In this document: positions 8,606-17,328 of the stretch, in pieces
How the letters are laid out: the number at the start of each line of letters is the position of its first letter
Numbering within the stretch: position 1 is the first letter of the stretch
DNA from: G963923945 sp965199175
GTDB lineage: Bacteria; Pseudomonadota; Alphaproteobacteria; G963923945
Direction: 5' to 3'
Assembly (NCBI GenBank): GCA_965199175.1
Contig: OZ240684.1
Span: 1,984,001-2,048,000 of the forward strand
DNA: 64,000 nucleotides
The notes under the pieces: model-generated
What the model was told of the DNA's origin: nothing
The model's database searches: none
The model's input: only the letters and a program-made list of their open reading frames with translations
Program-made: the position numbers and the translations under genes

Positions 8606-9364
8606 TCAAATTTCGTCGAACCGGCAGTACAGGTCATTTACACAGCCGTTTACAACAAGATTGTCGTGAATGAAGCTGAGAGCTTCAACATCTGACGATA
8701 TTTTTTTGATCTTACTTTTCTTGTATTCATATACAAAAGGAAACAGGCTTCTAATATTTGATAACATTTCTCTAGGATTAATGTTTCTGAAAGCGATCAT
8801 GCAGAACGAATTAAATTCAACAAAAACAGAAGGTTTAAATTTTTTTAATGTTTCGGCTGCGCCCTTTAAAACGTCAATCTCAAAACCTTCTACGTCTATT
8901 TTGACCAAATCTATTCTACTAAAATCATGCGTGCTGACAAAGTCATCCAACTTAATCATCTTAACGAGTGTATTTGGATCGTTTCCTAAAGTATGGTCAT
9001 TTGATAGGTGGCTAACGGCAGCAGAGGGAGGGTGATCGAAAAAGCCAATTTCATTGTTTTCAGCACCTAAAGCGATATTTTGAGGGAAAATGCGAAGTCC
9101 TTCATTGTGTTCTGCATTTTTCTTCAAGTAAAGAAAAGCCCTTGGGCCAGGCTCGAATGAATAAACAGAACAGCCATGCGTTGCGGCAACTAGGCTCGTT
9201 ATGCCTATATTCCCTCCCACATCTAATACGACCGATTTTTCGTCCAGAAAATCCAGTACATCTGAGAAAAATGGATCCACTTCAACATCATGAAAGTAGT
9301 CATCCTGTTCGTCACCAAACATTTTAATGGTGTTACCTTTGTATTTAATTTTTCTCATATCCAA
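8606..9364 (-). CDS. FkbM family methyltransferase
   Basis: SAM-dependent methyltransferase of the FkbM type, a family that methylates sugars, lipids or polyketides; the substrate here is unknown. The SAM-binding motif VVLDVGGNIGITSLVA is at residues about 45-60, followed by SFEPGPRAF and the family-typical LVKIDVEGFEIDVLKGA. Length is 252 residues. It is distinctly AT-rich (ATTAATGTTT, AAATTTTTTT runs) compared with the flanking ATP synthase genes, and it interrupts the atpI-atpB order, so it was very probably acquired horizontally. No partner gene for glycan synthesis is adjacent. Confidence 0.88.
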   Translation of the reverse strand: MDMRKIKYKGNTIKMFGDEQDDYFHDVEVDPFFSDVLDFLDEKSVVLDVGGNIGITSLVAATHGCSVYSFEPGPRAFLYLKKNAEHNEGLRIFPQNIALGAENNEIGFFDHPPSAAVSHLSNDHTLGNDPNTLVKMIKLDDFVSTHDFSRIDLVKIDVEGFEIDVLKGAAETLKKFKPSVFVEFNSFCMIAFRNINPREMLSNIRSLFPFVYEYKKSKIKKISSDVEALSFIHDNLVVNGCVNDLYCRFDEI

Positions 9365-9488
9365 TTCCTAGTGATGTATAAGCCTCAAATTCCCAGCAAA
9401 CTATACATGATTCGAAGCCATCAACTATCAATATCCTACAGCAAAGCATAGATTTTTATACATAAAAAGAAGTGGTGGGGTCGATTAA

Positions 9489-10001
9489 ATGCGTTCAACA
9501 AATGTTAATTTAAATGAAAAGCAGAAGCAATTCGTCCGCGAATATCTGATTGATCTGAATGCGACACAAGCTGCAATCCGTGCAGGACATAGCGAAAAGA
9601 CAGCCAGATTGCAAGGGCAACGCCTGTTGACGAATGTTGACATTGCAAAGGCAATTGATGCGGCGAAAAACGAACGGGCTGAACGAACAGAAATTACAGC
9701 CGACTATGTGCTTTAGCAATCGGTGAAGCTGCATGAACGGTGTATGCAAGAAATCGAGCCGTTCACGGATCGCAAGGGCAATCACATCAAGGACGAAAAC
9801 GGAAATCCGCTTTATGTCTTCAATGCTGCTGGTGCAGCAAAAGCACTTGAACTGGTTGGCAAGCATGTCAATGTCAACGCATTCCGTGAACAGGTTGGTT
9901 TGTCCAATCCAAAGAACGGCCCGATTGAAATTGCCGAAACACCTGCATTGGAACAGTTCAAAGCGTTCATGAACAAGATCGCGCCTGCTGCTGCCGATTG
10001 A
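9489..10001 (+). pseudogene. Phage terminase small subunit with an in-frame stop
   Basis: Reads as a Terminase_2-type small subunit: NEKQKQFVREYLIDLNATQAAIRAGHSEKTA is the DNA-binding helix-turn-helix region, followed by ITADYVL. A single TAG at 9714-9716 then breaks the frame, after which the same frame continues QSVKLHERCMQEIEPF... to a normal stop at 10001. One base change from CAG would restore a protein of about 170 residues. The large-subunit gene follows directly. Together they are a packaging-module remnant of a prophage. Confidence 0.85.
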
Positions 10002-10003
10002 CG

Positions 10004-10261
10004 ATGAAAAGTCCGGCTGAAGAATTGGCCGCGTTGCCGGAAGCGCAACGCAATGAATTTATGGCAACGCTGTCAGAAGCCCAATTTGACGAATTACTTT
10101 GCGATTGGCGGGGCTTCCTTGCCCGGCCTAACCAGATAGCTCCTGACGGAGATTGGGATATCTGGATGATCCTTGCTGGTCGTGGGTTCGGTAAAACCCG
10201 ATCCGGTGCTGAATGGGTGCGTGAACAGGTCAAAGCTGTTGCGAAGCGGATCGCGCTTGTT
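10004..10261 (+). pseudogene. Phage terminase large subunit, N-terminal fragment only
   Basis: The frame KSPAEELAALPEAQRNEF... leads into the Walker A segment MILAGRGFGKTRSGAEWVRE, the ATPase signature of terminase large subunits. Similarity stops at about VKAVAKRIALV (around 10261), where the sequence changes abruptly into TATATCACC repeats; the open frame runs on to 10414 through these and is not protein-like. The nuclease domain and most of the ATPase are lost. It begins 3 bases after the small-subunit stop. Confidence 0.85.
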
Positions 10262-10327
10262 ATATCTTTATATCACTGTCTGTTTATATCACCGTTTATA
10301 TCACCATCTGCTTATATCACCGTCTGT
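10261..10327. repeat. Imperfect TTATATCACC-type tandem repeats at the terminase break
   Basis: Five imperfect copies of a unit close to TATATCACCGTCTGTT follow exactly where the terminase large-subunit similarity ends. They mark the deletion junction between prophage scrap and the atpI end. Confidence 0.8.
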
Positions 10328-10360
10328 GCTCATATGAGTTTGCTGAAGAATCGGGTTACT

Positions 10361-10398
10361 GGCCATCAATCCGGTTTTTGGCCATCAATCCGGTTTTT
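10361..10398. repeat. Exact 19-bp tandem duplication at the atpI 3' end
   Basis: GGCCATCAATCCGGTTTTT occurs twice in a row; on the - strand it encodes the last residues of AtpI and supplies its stop. Confidence 0.85.
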
Positions 10399-10773
10399 GA
10401 TCAGCGTGGTTTGATTTTTTTCGGTGTTTTCAGGATTTTCTGGTTCCCCGCCCCCTTGCATCTGCTGGCGATATCCAACCGCCATATCATGCCCATGGGC
10501 AATCCGGTAGACATTCATCATACCGGCGGCTGCACCTAAAACAAAAAAAACAATCAACCCCCAGGGTTTAGAATCCAACCAATAATCAATCATCAGGCCC
10601 AGAGCCACACCAACCGCCAAAGCCGCCACAAAATCAACCGCCACCCGGGCGCCAGGACCCCAAACCGGGGCTTGTGACCGTCTGTGATCCCGGGGATTTT
10701 GCCGGGACCGGGCAGAACGTAGCCGACTCTCAAGCGCATCAAGCCGGTGGTCATGGTGATGGTTGGTGGTCAT
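10366..10773 (-). CDS. atpI: ATP synthase protein I (AtpI)
   Basis: Small membrane protein thought to help assemble the c ring. Two membrane helices are visible (AVDFVAALAVGVALGLMIDYWL and WGLIVFFVLGAAAGMMNVYRIA, each quoted in part from the 135-residue product) with the family-typical Gly-rich and Asp/Trp residues. The start MTTNHHHDH at 10773 is preferred over 10800. The C terminus ...KNRIDGQKPD is created by an exact tandem duplication of GGCCATCAATCCGGTTTTT, so the original end may have been lost. atpB should follow but is displaced by the insert. Confidence 0.85.
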   Translation of the reverse strand: MTTNHHHDHRLDALESRLRSARSRQNPRDHRRSQAPVWGPGARVAVDFVAALAVGVALGLMIDYWLDSKPWGLIVFFVLGAAAGMMNVYRIAHGHDMAVGYRQQMQGGGEPENPENTEKNQTTLIKNRIDGQKPD

Positions 10774-10843
10774 AGGTATGATCTTTCCTAAAAAAACCAA
10801 CCGCCCAAAAGCAGCCGAACCATATGGGGCATCCTATACCCTG

Positions 10844-13800
10844 TCAAGTAGACCGGACTGGTTTAACAGACGGAGCATTATCCACCGGCTGTTGCACCAT
10901 CATTGACCCGGTATCCGCATGCTGCATATCGACCGAAACAATGCGCGAGACTCCTTGTTCGCTCATTGTCACACCATAGAGACGATGAACCCGCGCCATT
11001 GTCAAACGGTGATGAGTAACCAGGAGAAAACGAGTCCGGGTTTTTGCCGCAATATCCTCAATGAGGTCGCAAAAGCGGTCCACATTGGCGTCATCCAGCG
11101 GTGCATCCACTTCATCCAAAACACAAACCGGAGCCGGATTGGTCAGAAAAACAGCAAATAATAAAGCAACAGCGGTCAATGCTTGCTCCCCCCCCGACAG
11201 CAAGGTCAGGGTTTGCAATTTTTTACCCGGCGGGCTGGCATAAATTTCCAGCCCCGCTTCCAGAGGGTCTTCGGCATCAACCAATGCAATATAGGCCTTG
11301 CCACCACCGAAAAGACGGGTAAACAAGTCCCTGAAATGATTGTTGACGTCTCCAAATGCACTGAGAAACCGTTGTCGTCCCTCCCGGTTCAGGTTGGTGA
11401 TACCGCTGCGGAGGCGGGCGATGGCTGAGAGTAGATCATCCCGCTCTTTACTCATGGTATCCCATTGCTGAGTAATCTCTGCTGCTTCTTGCTCAGCGCG
11501 TAAATTGACCGCCCCCAGAGCATCGCGCTCACGTAAGAGACGTTCGAGACGAGCCTCAGTTTTTTCCGGTGGTTCCTGGTTGGCCGGTGATTCTGCTATA
11601 TTTCTGAGCAGCTCAGCAGGACTCCATCCCAGCTTCTCATCGATTCGGGTTGCCAGATGATCAAGCTGGTCGGCAACATGTTGTATTTCAACCTCACAGC
11701 GAATACGGCTCTCGCGGGCCTGATGGAGCGCGTCTTGCTGATCCTTCAGGAGTTTTTCAACCGCGACCCGGTCATCTTCAGCCTCAGCAAGGGCACAATC
11801 AGCCCTGCGGCGTTCTGCTTCGCTTTCTAAGAGGGCTGCATCAATATTTTGCTTTTTTGACTCTCGTTGATCCGGCTGAGAGGTGGCTGCCTCCAGTTTT
11901 TGGCGGATGTCGGTTTCCCGTTCTTTTAAACGCTGTCTGTGAGACTGACTTTCCTCGAGACGCTGTTGCCAACGATCTTTCTCATCGCTGAGTGTTGCCA
12001 GCCGGGCATCACGGGACTGATTTTTATGCAACAAATCATCAAGGATACGCTGGATACGCATGACCTGATGACGTTGTGTTTCGGTTTGAGAGCGTTTTTC
12101 AGAAAGCTGTTTTTGATCCTGTTCAATGCCATCGAGTTCCCGGAGCTGCTGTTGCAGCCGGGCGTTTTCGGCTTCCAGCTTTTCTGCTTCCCGGCGCATG
12201 GCATCATATTTGGCCAGCTGAGAAACCCGGGCGGCTTCCCGGACCATTGCGGCGGTCTGGTCGGTGCGCGCCTTTTCCAGAATTGCAAGGGTCTGGCGTT
12301 GATTGTCACGGGCTTTTTCCTGGATCTGTTGTTCTTGATCGACGGCTTTCCGGGCTTCCTGAAACGCCGTTTCAGCGGCATGGTGGCGGCGACGTTCAGC
12401 ATCTAAATGATTCCGCAATTCTGTAAGCCGGTGGCGTTGGCGTAAGCGACGAGCCGCGCTGGTTTCCGAAGCAGTCTGAATGCTATACCCATCCCAACGC
12501 CATAAGCATCCCTCAGAACTCACCAGGCATTGGCCGGGGGCAAGCTGTTTCTGGAGCCGGCGGGCCTGTTGATGATCATTGACCAGCCCGATCAGAGCCA
12601 ACCGGCGCTGTAAAACTGCGGGAACCTCAACCAGTTCACTCAGGGGGCGCACAGCGTCCGGCCAGGATGGCGGATCCTCAAGGGGCGGCACATGACGCCA
12701 TCCTGCCGGCCCATCATCACAAATTGGGGCCGTAAGACCCTCCCCAAAAGCTGTGGCAATGGCGGCTTCATAACCCGGAGAAACCGTGATCGATTCGCTG
12801 GCTGGGTTGTCTTGTCCCTGAATGCCGCTTTCCAGAAGGGATGCTAAGGCATTTTCTTCGGCTTCCATCGCGCTCAGGGATGCGGTTAATGCGGTGATCG
12901 TGCTGCGTTTTTTTTCCAGATCTTCCTGAGCGGCGGCTGTTTTGGATGACTGGCGGTCAACTTCCTGATTGCAGTGTTCTGACTTCATCCGGGCATCATC
13001 GACCTTCCGGGCCAGAATGCTGAGATCGGTCTCCTCTTTTTGCGGATCAGAATCTTCGCTGTCTTGGTTTTCAGCACAGATCTGGTCAATTTCCTTAAGG
13101 CGGATCTGGTTGGCATCCCGTATTTCACAAAGGCTGGTCTGGCGGGCCTGGTTATCGGCGACTTTCCTGGCCCAGGTATCGGTCTCCTTTTCATATGTAT
13201 CCAGGCGTTTTTTGGCTTGCTCCAGATCTGCCTGCAGTTCAGCCTCATTTGAATCCGGGCCAGAATGACGTAGCTGTTCTTCTTCCTGTGCGCATTTTTT
13301 GAGCGCATCTGTGGCCTCATCCCGGAAGCTGGTTTCCCGGTCGATATCTGCTCTGATATCTTCCAGCTGAGTGATTCGTTCCTGACTTTCTTTGCTCAGG
13401 CGGTCTTCCTCAGCCGCAATTTGATCCCGTTCGACCCTCAAACGTTGCCAGTGCCCATCGGCAGTCGCTTTTACCTCACGCAGCCGGGGAAGATCAGCGG
13501 TGATATCAAGCTGTCTGGTGGTGGCAGCAGCAACATCAGCACTATATTCGGTTACCTTCTGGCTCCATTCTTTCAGACGATTTTGCCCTTCATGATGCCT
13601 GTTTTGGGCATCCTGCCATTGCTGTGCCAACATCAGGGACCGGGTTTTGCGGATATGGTCACCAATCGTCCGGTAACGGATTGCTTGTCGGGCCTGACGC
13701 TCCAGATTTTGTCGCTGGGCAGACAATCCGGCCAGCACATCATCCAGACGTTCAAGATTGGTTTCAGCCCCGCGTAGGCGTAATTCGGCTTCATGGCGGC

Positions 13801-14326
13801 GGGAATACAAGCCGGTGATTCCGGCGGCCTCTTCGATGATTGTTCGCCGGACTCCCGGCTTTGCAGCAATGATTTCCCCAACCCGTCCCTGGCTGACAAT
13901 AGCAGTCGAGCGGGAACCGGTTGTAGCATCAGCAAATAACAGCTGAACATCACGGGCCCGAACCTCTGCGCCATTGACACGGTATGTCGAACCAACGCCC
14001 CGCTCAATCCGGCGGCGGACTTCAATATCATCACTCTGGTTGAACATCGCCGGAGCATCACGGGCTGTGTTCTCAAGGCTGACACAAACCTCGGCCAGGC
14101 TGCGCGGTGGACGTCGGGCACTGCCGCTAAAAATAACGTCCTCCATTTCGCTGCCCCGCATATTCCTGGCTGAGGTTTCCCCCATGACCCATCGCAGTGC
14201 TTCAATCAAATTGGATTTCCCGCAACCATTGGGACCAACGATGCCGGTCAGGCCGGTTTCGATTGATATCTCCGTCGGCTCAACGAAAGATTTAAACCCG
14301 ACCAGGCGAAGTTTGACGAACTGCAC
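10844..14326 (-). CDS. smc: Chromosome segregation protein SMC
   Basis: ATPase of the SMC-ScpAB condensin, which organises and segregates the chromosome. The 1160-residue protein begins VKLRLVGFKSFVEPTEI, has Walker A GPNGCGKSN at 31-39, two long coiled coils around a central hinge (roughly 470-640), and the C-terminal ATPase half with LLSGGEQALTAVALLFAVF and Walker B VCVLDEVDAPLDDANV. The start codon is GTG. A dsbA-like gene lies 27 bases upstream on the same strand, the usual alphaproteobacterial cluster with DUF721 and mutY. Confidence 0.96.
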   Translation of the reverse strand: MQFVKLRLVGFKSFVEPTEISIETGLTGIVGPNGCGKSNLIEALRWVMGETSARNMRGSEMEDVIFSGSARRPPRSLAEVCVSLENTARDAPAMFNQSDDIEVRRRIERGVGSTYRVNGAEVRARDVQLLFADATTGSRSTAIVSQGRVGEIIAAKPGVRRTIIEEAAGITGLYSRRHEAELRLRGAETNLERLDDVLAGLSAQRQNLERQARQAIRYRTIGDHIRKTRSLMLAQQWQDAQNRHHEGQNRLKEWSQKVTEYSADVAAATTRQLDITADLPRLREVKATADGHWQRLRVERDQIAAEEDRLSKESQERITQLEDIRADIDRETSFRDEATDALKKCAQEEEQLRHSGPDSNEAELQADLEQAKKRLDTYEKETDTWARKVADNQARQTSLCEIRDANQIRLKEIDQICAENQDSEDSDPQKEETDLSILARKVDDARMKSEHCNQEVDRQSSKTAAAQEDLEKKRSTITALTASLSAMEAEENALASLLESGIQGQDNPASESITVSPGYEAAIATAFGEGLTAPICDDGPAGWRHVPPLEDPPSWPDAVRPLSELVEVPAVLQRRLALIGLVNDHQQARRLQKQLAPGQCLVSSEGCLWRWDGYSIQTASETSAARRLRQRHRLTELRNHLDAERRRHHAAETAFQEARKAVDQEQQIQEKARDNQRQTLAILEKARTDQTAAMVREAARVSQLAKYDAMRREAEKLEAENARLQQQLRELDGIEQDQKQLSEKRSQTETQRHQVMRIQRILDDLLHKNQSRDARLATLSDEKDRWQQRLEESQSHRQRLKERETDIRQKLEAATSQPDQRESKKQNIDAALLESEAERRRADCALAEAEDDRVAVEKLLKDQQDALHQARESRIRCEVEIQHVADQLDHLATRIDEKLGWSPAELLRNIAESPANQEPPEKTEARLERLLRERDALGAVNLRAEQEAAEITQQWDTMSKERDDLLSAIARLRSGITNLNREGRQRFLSAFGDVNNHFRDLFTRLFGGGKAYIALVDAEDPLEAGLEIYASPPGKKLQTLTLLSGGEQALTAVALLFAVFLTNPAPVCVLDEVDAPLDDANVDRFCDLIEDIAAKTRTRFLLVTHHRLTMARVHRLYGVTMSEQGVSRIVSVDMQHADTGSMMVQQPVDNAPSVKPVRST

Positions 14327-14353
14327 GAGAATAAAAAATATAAACGATGGGAT

Positions 14354-14983
14354 TTAAGAATCCGGCAGGCGTTTTTTTATGGCCCGCTCAATCGCCTCAA
14401 AGTTTTTTTTGCCTTCGTATTTTTCACCATTGATGATCAGTGTCGGGGTTGCCTGAATCTTGTATTGACGCTCAGCCTCCAGGCGATTTTCAAGAATGCC
14501 GTCTTCAATCGCTTTATTGCCGAGGCAGACCTTAAAGTCCTCACTGGTCATGCCGCTTTGCCGGGCAATCTGCCCCAATGACTTCAGCGGATCGGTTGCC
14601 CGGATCCATTTGGCTTGTTGCGCATATAAGACATCAATAAATGGGAAAAATCCCTTTTCACCCGAACAACGCGCCAGCATGGATCCATAAAGCGCATAGC
14701 GATCAAGAGGAAAATCGCGATACACAAACCGCAGCTTACCGGAATCGATATAATCACGCTTCAAAAGCGGCAAAATCTCCTGATGAAAATGCGCACAATG
14801 CGAGCAGGTGAGGGATGCAAATTCGATGATTTCAACCGGGGCTTCCGGATCACCAAGGCTTTTTTCCGCCAGGGCTTCGAGGGTATCAGCCACCGCAGCA
14901 CGGGCCGGGTGGTCAAAGACCGCGAAAGACACCACCCAACAGGATGCGTATAGAAAGAATATGATCGCAATAAAGCGTGGCAT
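14354..14983 (-). CDS. DsbA-family periplasmic thiol-disulfide oxidoreductase
   Basis: Exported thioredoxin-fold protein that makes or rearranges disulfides. A signal peptide spans about residues 1-30. The active site is Cys60-Ser-His-Cys63 within EFASLTCSHCAHFHQEI, and the cis-proline loop is QATPTLIINGEKYEG. The GDPEAPVEIIEFAS stretch is typical of the DsbA/BdbD-like thioredoxin_4 group next to smc in alphaproteobacteria. A DsbD/ScsB-like reductase is encoded at the other end of the window, but no link between them is shown. Confidence 0.9.
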   Translation of the reverse strand: MPRFIAIIFFLYASCWVVSFAVFDHPARAAVADTLEALAEKSLGDPEAPVEIIEFASLTCSHCAHFHQEILPLLKRDYIDSGKLRFVYRDFPLDRYALYGSMLARCSGEKGFFPFIDVLYAQQAKWIRATDPLKSLGQIARQSGMTSEDFKVCLGNKAIEDGILENRLEAERQYKIQATPTLIINGEKYEGKKNFEAIERAIKKRLPDS

Positions 14984-15166
14984 TGTCTGGTATCCTCTGT
15001 TTGGTATCTTCCACTATCCGAAAGTATACGCTGGCTGGCTGACATTGGGCAAGATGCCGGTTTCCTGACCCTCAGAGAGCCAGGCCCCGGCAAGACACAC
15101 ACAGCATCAGCAACGATATAAATAATGCGATTGATCCATGATGGTTTTCGCAGACGTTTTTATAAA

Positions 15167-15272
15167 ATATGAATCTATAAAATATGAAGCCTGTTTGTAA
15201 AATGCCACATTTGGTCTGTGATCATTTCTGTAATCATTTCTGTGATCATTGTTGATGATGATTATTGATGAT
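15167..15272. repeat. Short local repeats in the dsbA-DUF721 gap
   Basis: TATAAAATATGAA occurs twice and TGATCATTTCTG variants three times, then GATGATTATTGATGATTTATGAT. No gene is seen in this gap. Confidence 0.6.
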
Positions 15273-15623
15273 TTATGATCGCCGATGAAAGGTCACTTTT
15301 TCAACCGCCCGCCAGCCGAGATATGTGTTGACCCGTTCAATAATATGCGGTGTGCGATGCTGGAGCAGGATTCCATACATGCCATCAACGGCAATATGGA
15401 GAGTCCCGCCCTGAGCACCCTTTGAGCGTGTCAAACGCACAGGCGCAGATATCTGAGCCAGATCACTCCCGATAATATGTTGCCATTGTACCAGCAGAGT
15501 GCTGCGGGAAAAGCCGCGCCGGGTCGCTGCCGATTGCGCAACCGGGGCAGCAAAAGACCCCAGAGACCGCCAACCACGACCCCGGGAAGACAATGAATGA
15601 GAGGATGATGATCTGGTTCCCAT
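15273..15623 (-). CDS. DUF721 (DciA-like) protein
   Basis: Small protein of the DUF721 family; members include DciA, which helps load the DnaB replicative helicase. The core LLVQWQHIIGSDLAQISAPVRL followed by GTLHIAVDGMYGILLQHRTPHIIERVNTYLG matches the family. The Ser/Arg-rich N terminus is poorly conserved, so the start is uncertain; ATG at 15623 is chosen over the TTG at 15656. It sits between the dsbA-like gene and the divergent mutY, its normal context. Confidence 0.85.
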   Translation of the reverse strand: MGTRSSSSHSLSSRGRGWRSLGSFAAPVAQSAATRRGFSRSTLLVQWQHIIGSDLAQISAPVRLTRSKGAQGGTLHIAVDGMYGILLQHRTPHIIERVNTYLGWRAVEKVTFHRRS

Positions 15624-15772
15624 AAAATGGCATACCCATATTAAAACCGATACCAACAGAGATCGGTAAAACCGGTTATCTGATCCCTGTCAGGATAATC
15701 GACAATCCCCATCAGGACAAACCCTCTCCTCTTTACATAACGGACGGAATTCAAACAACGGAGCGAATATCT

Positions 15773-16849
15773 GTGGGAAGACCATTGAAACAATCAGGCA
15801 TTACCATGAATGCTCAGATCGCCGTGCGCATGCTTCTGGATTGGTATGACCGCCAGGGCCGTGATTTGCCGTGGCGACACAGCCAGGACCCCTATCGGAT
15901 CTGGTTGAGCGAGATCATGTTACAGCAAACCACGGTGGCGGTGGTGATTCCCTATTATCAGGCATTTCTTAAACGCTGGCCAAAAATTGGCGATTTGGCA
16001 GCCGCTGACCTTGATGATGTTCTGGCTCTGTGGCAGGGGCTGGGCTACTACGCCCGGGCCCGCAATCTCCATGATTGCGCCCGCATTATTCAGGAACAGT
16101 ATGCCGGTATTTTCCCTGCTGACGAAAAAGCATTACGGGCTTTACCGGGGATCGGGGAATATACCGCCGCTGCTCTTGCCGCAATTGCCTTCAATCAACC
16201 GGCAACCGTGATTGATGGGAATATCATCAGGGTTCTGGCGCGCTGGTGGGGCATTTCGGAGCCTCTGCCCGACCTGAAAAAATGTCTCAAACCATTGGCC
16301 CGCACATGCACACCCGCCCAACGCCCCGGTGATTATGCACAAGCTCTGATGGATTTGGGGGCCATGCTGTGTAAACCCCACAACCCCGACTGCCCGCAAT
16401 GCCCCATTCAATCCTTTTGCGTGGGCTATGAAAACGGTCAGGCCGATTCTTTACCCATCCGGGCACCGCGTCGGCAAAAGCCACGGCGTTTTGGCACCGT
16501 ATTCTGGATCACTGATCCAGAGGGGCGGGTTTATTTACGCCGCCGCCCGACCAGGGGGTTGCTCGGCGGGATGATGGAATTTCCCGGCAGTATCTGGGGC
16601 GCAACCCCTTTGTCGTCCCGCCAGGCCCTTTCTCAGGCTCTTCTTCCTCTCGACTGGTGTTTAGTGAAAGGACATGTCCGCCATAGTTTCACCCATTTTC
16701 ATCTTGAGTTATCGGTTTTTCGTGGATCCTGTCCGGCTCCTCAGGTGCGCTCTCTTGATGCCGGAAGATGGGTTCATCCGCGTAATTTCGACCGCCAACC
16801 CCTCCCAACCCTGATGCGTAAGGTTGCCCGGCTGGTTTTGGATCCGTAA
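15773..16849 (+). CDS. mutY: A/G-specific adenine DNA glycosylase
   Basis: Removes adenine mispaired with 8-oxoguanine. It has SEIMLQQTTVAVVIPYY with the catalytic Glu, the helix-hairpin-helix LPGIGEYTAAALAAIAF and catalytic Asp in ATVIDGNIIRVLAR. Four cysteines in the pattern C-x6-C-x2-C-x5-C (CKPHNPDCPQCPIQSFC) bind a 4Fe-4S cluster, and a C-terminal NUDIX-like 8-oxoG recognition domain follows. Length is 358 residues from a GTG start preceded by GGAG; an in-frame ATG at 15806 is an alternative. Confidence 0.96.
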   Translation: MGRPLKQSGITMNAQIAVRMLLDWYDRQGRDLPWRHSQDPYRIWLSEIMLQQTTVAVVIPYYQAFLKRWPKIGDLAAADLDDVLALWQGLGYYARARNLHDCARIIQEQYAGIFPADEKALRALPGIGEYTAAALAAIAFNQPATVIDGNIIRVLARWWGISEPLPDLKKCLKPLARTCTPAQRPGDYAQALMDLGAMLCKPHNPDCPQCPIQSFCVGYENGQADSLPIRAPRRQKPRRFGTVFWITDPEGRVYLRRRPTRGLLGGMMEFPGSIWGATPLSSRQALSQALLPLDWCLVKGHVRHSFTHFHLELSVFRGSCPAPQVRSLDAGRWVHPRNFDRQPLPTLMRKVARLVLDP

Positions 16850-17181
16850 ATATCGGCGCGAAAAGAGGCAATGCAACTCCCCTCATCCTTGCAATCTTTG
16901 GCCCATCTTCGCGCAATCTTCCCTGTCCGCTTAACAACCCTGGTCCCCAACCAACCCCATGGCAGGCATATTATTCAATTCAGATTGCTCATTCTATTCT
17001 GAGGGGAACAGCAATTCATGGACCATACATAAAATCCACAGAATTATGAGCACGAAAACAATGCTGAACAGATAAAACACAAATGAGCACCACCCCTCCT
17101 TCCCATGTGAGCGGAAGGGGGGATGCGAACCATACCAATGCGGCGGCAGGAAAAATCGCTAAGAAAAAAACTATACGTCTC

Positions 17182-17328
17182 ATGGTGGCAAATGCTAGCA
17201 TCAATCTGACAATTAAGGTACTTGATCAATTCACCGAATCTGCCAGAAAAATTGCGGCTTTTTCAGATAAAATCACAGAGAAGCTGACCAGGATGATGCG
17301 CGTGGCTTTTTTACCCCATGTCCATTAA
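17182..17328 (+). pseudogene. Possible phage tail tape-measure N-terminal scrap
   Basis: A frame reading MVANASINLTIKVLDQFTES and continuing ARKIAAFSDKITEKLTRMMR resembles the first residues of phage tail tape-measure proteins, which often begin with such a beta strand plus an amphipathic helix. It is lost after about 45 residues, just before glnD. The frame is open from 17083 but the earlier part is not protein-like. The assignment is tentative. The rest of the 16850-17317 gap shows nothing recognisable. Confidence 0.3.
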
